Shown here in pieces: positions 15,707-23,002 of a stretch of 31,986 bases of DNA (the stretch's first letter is position 1; each line of letters begins with the position of its first letter). The notes under the pieces were generated by a model. The model had not been told where the DNA came from, did no database searches, and saw nothing but the letters and a program-made list of their open reading frames with translations. Source of the stretch: Chrysochromulina tobinii (lineage: Eukaryota > Haptophyta > Prymnesiales > Chrysochromulinaceae); NCBI GenBank assembly GCA_001275005.1, contig JWZX01001847.1, positions 1-31,986 of the forward strand, given 5' to 3'. The position numbers and the translations under genes were made by a program.

Positions 15707-16417
15707 ATGGACCAAATTTCGTCGTTGTCCCGCAAGACGATTGGACGGGCCCGCGGACGAAGCACGAGATCGACGATGCCGGGCTTCCTCGCTGGGCTCT
15801 TTCATTCTGAAACCAGCCTCATTCTGAAGTCAGTGGATGTGAACGACCGCTCCGCGCCTGTCATCGAGAGCAATGTGCAGCTCAGGAAGAGTCCGATGGC
15901 CAAGCTCAAGAAGGAGCTCACAAGTGAGTTGCCCGAGCTGAAGCACAGTGTGGCGGATGACCGCTCGGCCCCGAGGGTCGAAGACGTGTGCATCAAGAGG
16001 TCACCTATGAATGACCTGCGGAAGGAGATTTCGGAGAAGAAGGCCGAGATTACCGGCTTTGCCACGACTGGCGCACAGCGCGTCGCAGCAAAGGATGTGC
16101 ACATCCAGATCCTCAGGGGCCCGTCAGTCATCATCCATGGCGCTGTGGTCCAAGGACTCAAGCATGTCGATGTTGAGGACCGCTCTGCGCCCGTAATCGA
16201 GAGCGACGTGCAGCTCAAGCACAGCCCGATGACCAAGCTCAAGAAGGAGCTCACAGGCGCGACGCCCGAGCTCAAGCACGTCGGCAGTGCGGCGGATGAC
16301 CGCTCGGCCCCGAGGGTCGAGGCCGGTGTCCGCGTCAAGCCGTCGCCGATGCTGGCGCTCTCGGGCGAGATCGAGCGCGGAGGGAATAAGCGCCGGGCGA
16401 GCAAAGAGGCTATCTAG
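15707..16417 (+). CDS. Actobindin/beta-thymosin-repeat actin monomer-binding protein
   Basis: A 236-residue protein; ATG 15776 (MPGFLAGLF) would remove a basic 23-residue leader. Four repeats follow the pattern L-K-(H/S)-x-V-x-x-D-R-S-A-P-x-(I/V)-E-x-x-V-x-(L/V)-(K/R)-x-S-P-M-x-x-L-(K/R)-(K/G)-E-(L/I), for example LKHVDVEDRSAPVIESDVQL. This strongly resembles the LKHAETVDKSAP-type repeats of Acanthamoeba actobindin, a beta-thymosin/WH2-class protein that binds G-actin. Repeats 1 and 3 resemble each other, as do 2 and 4. So a two-repeat block (about 15824-16055) was duplicated (about 16157-16380), joined by a linker of about 35 residues that has lost the motif. The protein probably sequesters or delivers up to four actin monomers. 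The assignment rests on recognised motif similarity and was not searched. Confidence 0.75.
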   Translation: MDQISSLSRKTIGRARGRSTRSTMPGFLAGLFHSETSLILKSVDVNDRSAPVIESNVQLRKSPMAKLKKELTSELPELKHSVADDRSAPRVEDVCIKRSPMNDLRKEISEKKAEITGFATTGAQRVAAKDVHIQILRGPSVIIHGAVVQGLKHVDVEDRSAPVIESDVQLKHSPMTKLKKELTGATPELKHVGSAADDRSAPRVEAGVRVKPSPMLALSGEIERGGNKRRASKEAI

Positions 16418-16642
16418 CGTTCACTTCAATACCAGCTGCAATGCAGTGCGCTGTCGAGTAAAAGTCGAGGTTGATGATGCGTCCGTCTACGTCCGTCCTC
16501 CGTCGGTTTTCGTCGCATATTCGTCGCACAGTGAGGCCACTTGTGCCGTGTCGTGACGTCTCAGCGTTGGCTGCGCCTTGCAGTTGCACCGCCGGACGGC
16601 CTTGACGACCCGGCGGAACAAGTGATTAGGTCGCCCGGTTTT

Positions 16643-17046
16643 TTTAAGGTAGTCCGCTCGCACTCATCAGGGTAATTTTGGAAATCAGCCCTACATAAAT
16701 CAATGAGTCCCAAGGCCCCCCGGGGCGGGGGAGGGCGGGGGAGGGTGGGGCGGGGGAGGGCGGGGTAGGGTGGGGAAAGAATGGACAACGGTGGAGCCAA
16801 ACAGTGAAAATAAGCTGGTTCGAGTCTCAGGGCGCACTTCCCGCGCTTGCTTTTTTAGGCGAAATTAGGGTTTTGGGCTGGTTTGTGAACTAGAGTATGG
16901 GATTTCCACGTTCGATTCTGAAAGTTTTGAGCTAGAACTCAATGGGAGTGCGTGGGACACCTCTGGCTTGAGTTTCATTCAAATCCCTTCAGTGGTTTTG
17001 GAGATCAGGTTTCGCACCATGTACACCATGAGCGGACTACCTTAAA
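16643..17046. mobile_element. MITE-like element with terminal inverted repeats and TTAA/TA ends
   Basis: TTTAAGGTAGTCCGCTC at 16643-16659 is exactly inverted at 17030-17046. Taking TTAA as the target duplication (16644-16647, 17042-17045) leaves 12-bp perfect inverted repeats starting GGTAGTCC. Because TTAA is palindromic, a TA duplication (mariner-like) with AGGTAGTCC ends fits equally well. The interior is AT-richer than its surroundings except for a G-run tract, encodes nothing, and has a direct repeat TTTTGGA(A/G)ATCAG near both ends (about 16675 and 16996). It looks like a non-autonomous DNA transposon of about 400 bp. Confidence 0.65.
16722..16775 (+). repeat. G-run tract with quadruplex potential
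   Basis: More than eight runs of three to five Gs, separated by single bases or short A/T/C spacers, lie inside the MITE-like element. The sequence meets the usual G-quadruplex pattern several times over. Confidence 0.7.
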
Positions 17047-17050
17047 TAAG

Positions 17051-17192
17051 AACACTGTTTGAAACGTAACAAATAACAACGTTAGTAACGTTAAAGTGTT
17101 GTAGCTTGTACTGTTGTTGTCAACGATCCTCTTGTTGTTATCAAGGGTTGTTATGTTGTTAGTGTTAATCTGTTAAACACTTAAACAGTGTT
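17051..17192. repeat. Small inverted-repeat AT-rich structure
   Basis: AACACTGTTT at 17051-17060 is inverted as AAACAGTGTT at 17183-17192, enclosing AT-rich sequence with many GTTGTT and AACGTT words. It starts five bases beyond the right end of the preceding element and may be a second tiny MITE or part of a nested insertion. A hairpin TCCTTA-ACG-TAAGGA follows at 17196-17210. Confidence 0.4.
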
Positions 17193-17210
17193 TGGTCCTT
17201 AACGTAAGGA

Positions 17211-17561
17211 AGCTGCAAGCTCTAATCTTGAGAGGCCTATAGATTCCGTACGAGTCCGCCATCGCCCCCGGCCCAGTCAGTCGCTGGCGGCGTCGACGAG
17301 CGATCTCGTGCTGCCGTTCTCATTACCTTCTGTGAACGTGAACGCTCCGGACTCCCAAACCTCGTCTGCGAGCCCGTCGAGTCCCCGAGTCCGTCCGTCC
17401 GGTCAAGGCGTGTGGAGACCCCGCAGCACGTACGCTGCGCCGCGCGGCTGTGGACACCGCAGTATTGGAGTATAGTCTGAGTACCAATTTTGTAGGAGCC
17501 TAATCGACCTGACTTACGACCCAAGTTAGTTACTACAAATCGCGGTCAACATACCCGTCTC
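17211..17561. other. Intergenic stretch with nothing recognised
   Basis: GC-rich again after the AT-rich island. Short frames on both strands have no coding character. No RNA gene or repeat was found. Confidence 0.4.
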
Positions 17562-17907
17562 CTATCCTTGTCCGGCCGGTCTGACACGTTTGAGTCCGGT
17601 GGTCGAGCGTGCGAGCGAGTCATAGGCATCCTTCGGGTAGCCGCCAAAGGGCGGCCGGACGAAGCGCGCCATCGCCGCCGAGGGCGAGGTAGAAGTGCAC
17701 GCCGATGCCCGCGACGAGGATTTTGGCGATATACTTGCCTTCGCAGTACACGGCAACAAAGTTTACGGCAAGCGCCAAGTACTTGTTGCCGTCGATCTTG
17801 ACCCAGTCGGGCTTCGGGCGGCAACCTTCTTCAAAGGCTTCTCCGCCTTCCGAGCGAGTCGATCTGCGAATGGGGCGGGGGCAGTGGAGTAAGTGAGTGC
17901 CGTGCAT
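17562..17907 (-). pseudogene. Possible decayed or frameshifted minus-strand gene fragment
   Basis: One frame reads KPDWVKIDGNKYLALAVNF followed by VAVYCEGKYIAKILVAGIG and VHFYLALGG, with protein-like hydrophobic patterning. Immediately downstream a different frame continues plausibly as MARFVRPPFGGYPKDAYDSL and stops near 17562. Upstream a third frame reads PFADRLARKAEKPLKKVAA. No splice sites connect them, so two indels or a pseudogene are the simplest explanation. I do not recognise the family; a chance ORF cannot be excluded. Confidence 0.35.
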
Positions 17908-18459
17908 GCATGTGCGCGCTCACGCGCCGATCGCGCACCTTCCTTGCGCTGGCTGATGCCAGCTGTTGAGCGCTTGGGGCCACCAATACCTCCCGTGCAA
18001 TGAGCAAGACCCGCGCAGCGGCGGTGCTGACCTGTGCGCAAATCGCAATTGCTAGCCGGAGATTCGTCGAGGTGCGAGCCACGCTTTACCTTCACGCCCG
18101 TACGCCCCTGCTCCTGCTTTTATACTTCTTGCGCCGCGAGCTGTTCAACGAACGTTAATGGAGGGCGCGCAGCTGGGTGGCCAGGGAGCTGACGCACGCG
18201 CGATGGGCTCAAGGATCGCTCAGGGAGACACTGCTGCGGAGAGCGCATCCGCGATCGCGTCGGCACTTCATGTCGGCGGCACCTCCGGCAAGAGGGGGGG
18301 CAAAAGGTGCAGTGGGAGACTCGCCGAGCCAGTTCGGGAACGAGGGCGTGGTGTCGTTTCGACCCACGAAGTTGGTTACTTCCAAGTCGAAGTCGACAAA
18401 ATTAGACTTTCGAACGGGGACGTCCGTCCGGAAACTACCTGGACGACCCACCAAAACTG
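17908..18459. other. Intergenic region upstream of the beta-helix gene
   Basis: Contains an overlapping frame from 18158 with no recognisable content. It presumably includes the promoter and 5' UTR of the gene starting at 18460. TTTTATACTT near 18117-18126 is the only TATA-like word seen and lies too far upstream to assign to that ATG without a leader. Confidence 0.3.
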
Positions 18460-21400
18460 ATGGTCGATGCTTGGATGCGTTGTGTGCTATTCGCCGCCTT
18501 CGCCGCCAAGGAGGTGGGGGCTCTAGGGGAGGCGGGTGATGACTCCTCCCATTTGTTCACGCCCGGGCACATGGTGCATGCGCCCATGCTCGACGATCTC
18601 AATCCTATGCCGCTATGGGCTCCTGTGCTGATGGCATCAAACAAGACCAACATCACCTTTGGTGGCGTCGGGAGCCCGACGGTCGACAGCTGCAAGGCTT
18701 CGTACAACGCTGATGACATCTTCGGCAGCAACCTTTCGATGGTGCTCTCCACGGGCAACGGTGCTTTCGACACGTTTGCACTGGTACAACCGTGGTACAA
18801 CCGAGGCAATGAGATGGACTCAGTCACGGAGATGGACTCGAAGGATGACTTCTCTTCACAGTCCCTCCCAGCCTTCTACTCGTTCCCAGCCTTCTACTCA
18901 AAGTATGACTTGAAGACAAAGACGCTCCAAGCCTTCTACTCAATGGCCGTCGTTGGCGGTGGGGCGCCGGGGCACGTCGGCGGCCTACTGCTGCGTGAGG
19001 GCACACCCGACGAGATCGCACTCGAGGAGCCCTTCGATGCTGGCTCGATTGGGGACGCCGACATCAAGTACTCGTTCCCGTACAACCAGACTAACTCTAA
19101 GGAGGACCCCGGAAGCGGCGAAAAGGGCGGGGTGCCTTTGCGGTGGTTGGAGTGCTTGGACGGCGCACTTGCGCTGTTCAGGCTCGGGTTGCTAATCTTT
19201 GCAGTTTGCTCGGAGCAGGAACGGTCCGGACCAAACAAGTGCTTTGCTATGTGGGCGAGGCGCAATCGCTCCTACCGGAACAAGTGGCGCTCCGCGATTT
19301 GGGCGAGGCACAATCGCTCCTACCGTAACAAGTGGTTCAAACTGGCCTTGGTTGTGCTCTTGGTCCCACGGGTGAGGGCTACGGTGACGACGACGCCGCC
19401 ACCCAATGGCGATGGGACTGGTGCATATCGTCGCGATGAGGCTGGTGCGCATCAGGCAGAGTCAGGCGCGCAGATGCCGCCACTGGGACCGCCGCCGCTC
19501 ACTCCATTCTGCGCTGATGATGTGGACAGCGGCGCCTTCGACGCAGGCGGCGCACCCATGCCGTGCTCCTACTTCTCCGCACAGCCCTCTGCTTGTCCTT
19601 CCTATTCGATCGCGCAAACCACTTGCCCAGTCGCGTGCGACACATGTTCGCCTCTCCTGCCGCCCTCACCCCCACTCTTACTGCTACCTTTGCCTACACC
19701 GCCACCACCCGTTGGGGTGCCATCCCCACCACCTCCATGGTCGCCACTGATGGCACTCCCGTGCACCGTGCTGCCCTGCTCTGAGGCCAGCGACGTTCCC
19801 GGGATCTACCAAGGTCTGCAGCTCGCGGTGCCCAGCCACCGCCGCGAGCTGCAGACCCAGGTGAGCACCAGCGCCAGCCTGCTCAGTGCACTCGCCAACA
19901 CAGCCGTCAACCGCATTGTCCTGGCCCCTGGAACCTACATCCTCAATGTCGGCCAGCTCAGCATCACCAGGAGCCTCGTCCTTGAGGCGGCAGTGGCAGG
20001 CTCGGTCATCCTGAATGCACAAGCCAACTCCACGAGTCCGCGCCGTTGGCTGAACATCAACCCGGGTCCGACAGGTGTTGTGCAAGTGATCGGGCTCAAC
20101 ATCACTGGAGGCTACCTCTATAATGTGCTTGCTCATGTTCAAAGTTTCCCATTGGCCTCATGGGACGCCCTGCTGACATGCTTCTCGACTCTCGCTTGCA
20201 AAACTGCGGCGGACGCTCCGGTCAACTACAGGTTGTACGTGCCGCAGAGGCCTGAAATTTTCCTGATGGGAAAATGCCTTGCTGACATGCTTTCGACACT
20301 CTCCCCGTTCTACAATCTTGTTCTACCAGGGAATTGTAAGTGCCAGCCATGACCGCAAAATGCCCATTGCCCTCATGGGAGACTAACCTATTGCTCATTG
20401 TTTGCAGGGCGGAGGTGTCGGGGTGCAGGCACAGTGGCCATCTTACAGAGGCACAGTGGCCATCTCATCGAGCACCATCAGTGGGAATACAGCTGCGTCG
20501 GGGGGCGGTGTCGGCATCTCGAGTGGCACGGTGACCTTATCCTCATGCACCATCAGTGGCAACAGGGCGTGGGCGGTGCGTGCTCACGCTCAAAATTGCC
20601 CATCACCCAATGGGCACATTGCTGACGTGCTTGCTTCGGCTCTTGCTTGCACAATTGTGCACACTTCCGTCAACTACAGTCAGTTCGTGCCAGAGAGACT
20701 TGAAAATTTCCCATCGCCCTGATGGGAAAATGGCTGACATTCTTGCCACGATTCACGCTTGCACAACTGCGGCCAACGCTCCGGTCAACTGCAGAGTGTA
20801 CGTGCTGCAGAGACATTCAAAAGTTCCCATCACCTTCATGGGAGGCTCACATTCTGCTTGTTGTTTGCAGGGTGGTGGTGTCGCAGTCTTTGGAGGCACA
20901 GTGACCATCTCGTCATGCACCATCAGTGGGAACTTTGCTCCATATGTGCACACTCATGTTCAAAAATTCTCAACGCCCTGATGGGAAAGTTGCTGACACG
21001 CTTGCCTCGACTCTCGTTTGCACAACCTTCGGTCTACAACAGAACGTACGCGCTGCAGAGGCCTCGAAATTTCCCATCTCCCTTCATATAGGAGAGTCAC
21101 GTTTTGACCGTTGTTTCCAGGGTGGCGGTGTCTACGTCGTGGGAGGCACAGTGGCCATCTTATCGTCCACCATTAGTGGGAATACAGCTTCCTCTGTGCG
21201 TGCTCGTGCTCAAGAGTTCCCATCACCCTGATGGAATCTTCACATGTTTCGGGAGTGTGCTTGCAGGGCGGCGGGGTCGCAGTCCGTTTTATAAATGTTT
21301 GCACTCAGAACGCGACAGGATCCTTTGTTTGCACTAAGCAAGGTGGCACAGTGACGATTACGTCTTCCTCGATATATGGGAATGCAGCTACCTATGTGCG

Positions 21401-22842
21401 CGTTATGCACAAAATTTCCCACTGATGGGAAAAATGTTGACGAGCTTGCCTCGACTCTTGCTCGCACAACTGCGGCTGACGCTCCGGACACTTACAGGAT
21501 GTATGCGCCGCAGAGACCTGAATTTTCCCCATCGCCCCGATGGGAAGATTGCTGACGTGCTTGCTCTGCCTCACGCTTGCACAAAACTGCGAATGCTTGG
21601 GTCAACAGAATGTGCGTGCCGCAGAGGCCGTGAAAATTCCCATGGCAAAATTGCTGACACGCTTGCTTTGATTCTCGCTTGCGCAACTGCAACCGACGAG
21701 TTGGTCAACTACAGTCGGTACGTGCCGCATTCCTTGACAAGTTCCCATCGCCCCCATGGGAAAATTGCTTATGTGCTTGCCCCGACTCACACTTGCACAA
21801 CTGCGAATGGTCTGGACAACTCCAGTGGGTAAGTGCCGCAGAGACCTTGAAAAGTTCCCATAGGGAGTACCTTACTGACATGCCCAACTTGACTCTCGCC
21901 TTTCTAAAATTGGGATTCATCTTTTGTTCTACCACAGGGAACGGTACGTGCCATCCCGCCTGCAAAATCCCTGATGGGAAATTGCTGACGCGCTTGCCTC
22001 GACTCTCGCTTGCGCACCTGCCGCCGACGCTCCCGTCAACTACAGAACGTACGTGCCACAGAGACCTCGCGTTGTCCCATTTTGCCCCGATGTGAAAACT
22101 GCTGACGTGCTTGCTTCGACTTGCTTGCACAACTGCGGCGGACGCTCCGGTCAACTATAGTGTGCATATGGTCAGAGCCATGGTCAGATGGGATGTGTAC
22201 GTGCTGCAGAGACCTGAAATGTTCCCATCGCCCTGATGGGATTTTCACATGTTTTTTGCGCTTGTGCTGCAGGGAGGCGGTTTGTACATCGAATTTGGCA
22301 ATGTGACCTTGTCATCATGCACCATCACTGGCAACATAGATGCTCGGGGCTATGTGCGTGCTCATGTTCAATGTTTCCCATCGCCCTCATGGGATGAGGA
22401 TATAAACCATGAACCGTACTGACCTCCTTTGTGCCCTCTTTGTGCCCTCTCGTTCCCTTCTCTCCTCGCCCAGGGGCCCAATGTCTATGTCTCTGCAGGC
22501 ACCGTCTGTTCCTGGGCAACGAACCTCACCAACGTCAATGGCTCAGTCCCAACTTGCCCGTCGCCGCCCCCGCCGCCCTCGCCGCCCTTTCCGCCGTACG
22601 GCCCACCGCCGCCCTCGCCGCCGCCGCCCTCGCCTCCGCCGCCCTCGCCTCCGCCGCCCTCGCCGCCGCCGCCCTCGCCGCCGCCGCCCTCGCCGCCGCC
22701 GCCGCCCTCGCAGCCCGGCCGCCGCCCACGCCCGCGGGGTACCCCGCGAGGAATGAGCCCGCGGAGCGTCGTACCGGGCCACGTTCTTGGCACGGGGTCC
22801 TTGGTCCCGAGATGTTACCAGGTATCGACAGCATCATCCTAA
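18460..22842 (+). CDS. Secreted beta-helix (POMP/pectin-lyase-fold-like) protein, multi-exon, Pro-rich C-terminus
   Basis: Proposed exons: 18460-20124, 20408-20575, 20871-20945, 21121-21195, 21267-21395, 22273-22353 and 22474-22842, all joined in phase 0. Exon 1 encodes 555 residues: a hydrophobic N-terminus, N-glycosylation sequons (NKT, NIT, NLS, NQT, NRS), hydrophobic segments around residues 235-252 and 292-305, a six-Cys ShKT-like module at about 350-399 (ending CPVACDTC), a Pro-rich linker, and the start of a right-handed beta-helix. Exons 2-6 encode rungs of the form GGGVAVFGGTVTISSCTISG. Exon 7 ends the helix and adds (SPPPP)n as in hydroxyproline-rich algal wall proteins. It is probably extracellular or cell-surface. 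The N-terminal part before about 19249 could belong to a separate gene: MWARRNRSYRNKW plus KLALVVLLVPRVRA could be an alternative start with a signal anchor. Splice sites are read from sequence, not RNA. Confidence 0.65.
19252..19338 (+). repeat. 48-bp tandem duplication (WARRNRSYRNKW)
   Basis: TGGGCGAGGCGCAATCGCTC and its continuation recur 48 bp downstream with two substitutions, encoding WARRNRSYRNKW then WARHNRSYRNKW. The unit lies immediately before a hydrophobic, signal-anchor-like segment. Confidence 0.85.
20125..22473 (+). repeat. Intron-borne tandem repeat family, about 110 bp per unit
   Basis: Introns of the beta-helix gene consist of related units: donor-like GTACGTGCCGCAGAGACC, a hairpin core TTCCCATC...GATGGGAA, TTGCTGACGTGCTTGC, CTCTCGCTTGCACAACTGCG, then CTCCGGTCAACTACAG. 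About twelve units are visible. Seven are consecutive between 21396 and 22200, with spacing of about 103-116 bp. The first intron after each large exon begins GTGC(G/T)(T/C)GCTC instead of GTACGTGCC. The introns directly before large exons are shorter (71-76 bp) and mostly end TTGTTTGCAG or a close variant. Sequence drift between copies is moderate. Confidence 0.85.
20232..22196 (+). other. Candidate micro-exons (one, two or twelve codons)
   Basis: Between acceptor-like AG and donor-like GT the following intervals occur: 20232-20234 GTT, 20330-20335 GGAATT, 20680-20682 TCA, 20795-20797 AGT, 21043-21045 AAC, 21498-21500 GAT, 21609-21611 AAT, 21715-21717 TCG, 21826-21828 TGG, 21938-21943 GGAACG, 22046-22048 AAC, and 22161-22196 (36 nt). 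All are multiples of three without a stop. The introns they define are 95-112 nt, plus a last one of 72-76 nt before each large exon. They would add residues V, GI, S, S, N and so on at the loop between SGN-type and GGGV-type motifs, where beta-helix repeats often carry a variable loop. No transcript evidence is available. Confidence 0.45.
22561..22712 (+). repeat. 15-bp tandem repeat encoding SPPPP
   Basis: About eight copies of TCGCC(G/T)CCGCCGCCC-type units encode (SPPPP)n with one FPPYGPPPP interruption, near the C-terminus of the beta-helix protein. This resembles the Ser-Hyp-rich rods of algal wall glycoproteins. Confidence 0.85.
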
Positions 22843-23002
22843 GTCTCTTCTAGCTTTCCCTGGCGCCCTGGGGCGCCTGCGGCGCCATTTTCTTTTTTTT
22901 CTTTTCCACCCCACACTACGGAAAAAAAGCCCACTTTCCTATGTTTTCCGAGCGCGCGCTCGCGCGTCAAGGAGGAAAAAAAGGTGGCCCCCGCGGATAC
23001 CA
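22843..23002. other. Short spacer with T-rich tract
   Basis: Separates two same-strand genes. A T-rich tract at about 22891-22907 and an A-run at 22921-22928 stand out. The spacer presumably includes the 3' end signal of the beta-helix gene and the promoter of the AAA gene. The AAA frame is open back to 22787, but its conserved part starts later. Confidence 0.4.

Noticed and set aside
16051-16156. A fifth beta-thymosin repeat in the actobindin-like protein
   Set aside because: The region lacks the D-R-S-A-P and S-P-M motifs. It is better described as a linker between two duplicated blocks.
16800-16850. GGTTCGAGTCTC, resembling a tRNA B box
   Set aside because: No A box, acceptor stem or cloverleaf can be built upstream.
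20125-22473. Regularly spaced repeats reminiscent of a CRISPR array
   Set aside because: The whole unit is repeated, not repeat plus unique spacer. Units carry splice motifs and sit between coding exons of a eukaryotic gene.
22485-22837. Gly- or Ala-rich minus-strand frames opposite the Pro-rich tail
   Set aside because: Antisense shadows of the SPPPP repeat.
22787-23002. N-terminal extension of the AAA protein back to 22787
   Set aside because: It would overlap the 3' coding end of the upstream gene and cross T- and A-rich spacer with basic low-complexity translation. A start at 23003-23066 is more plausible.
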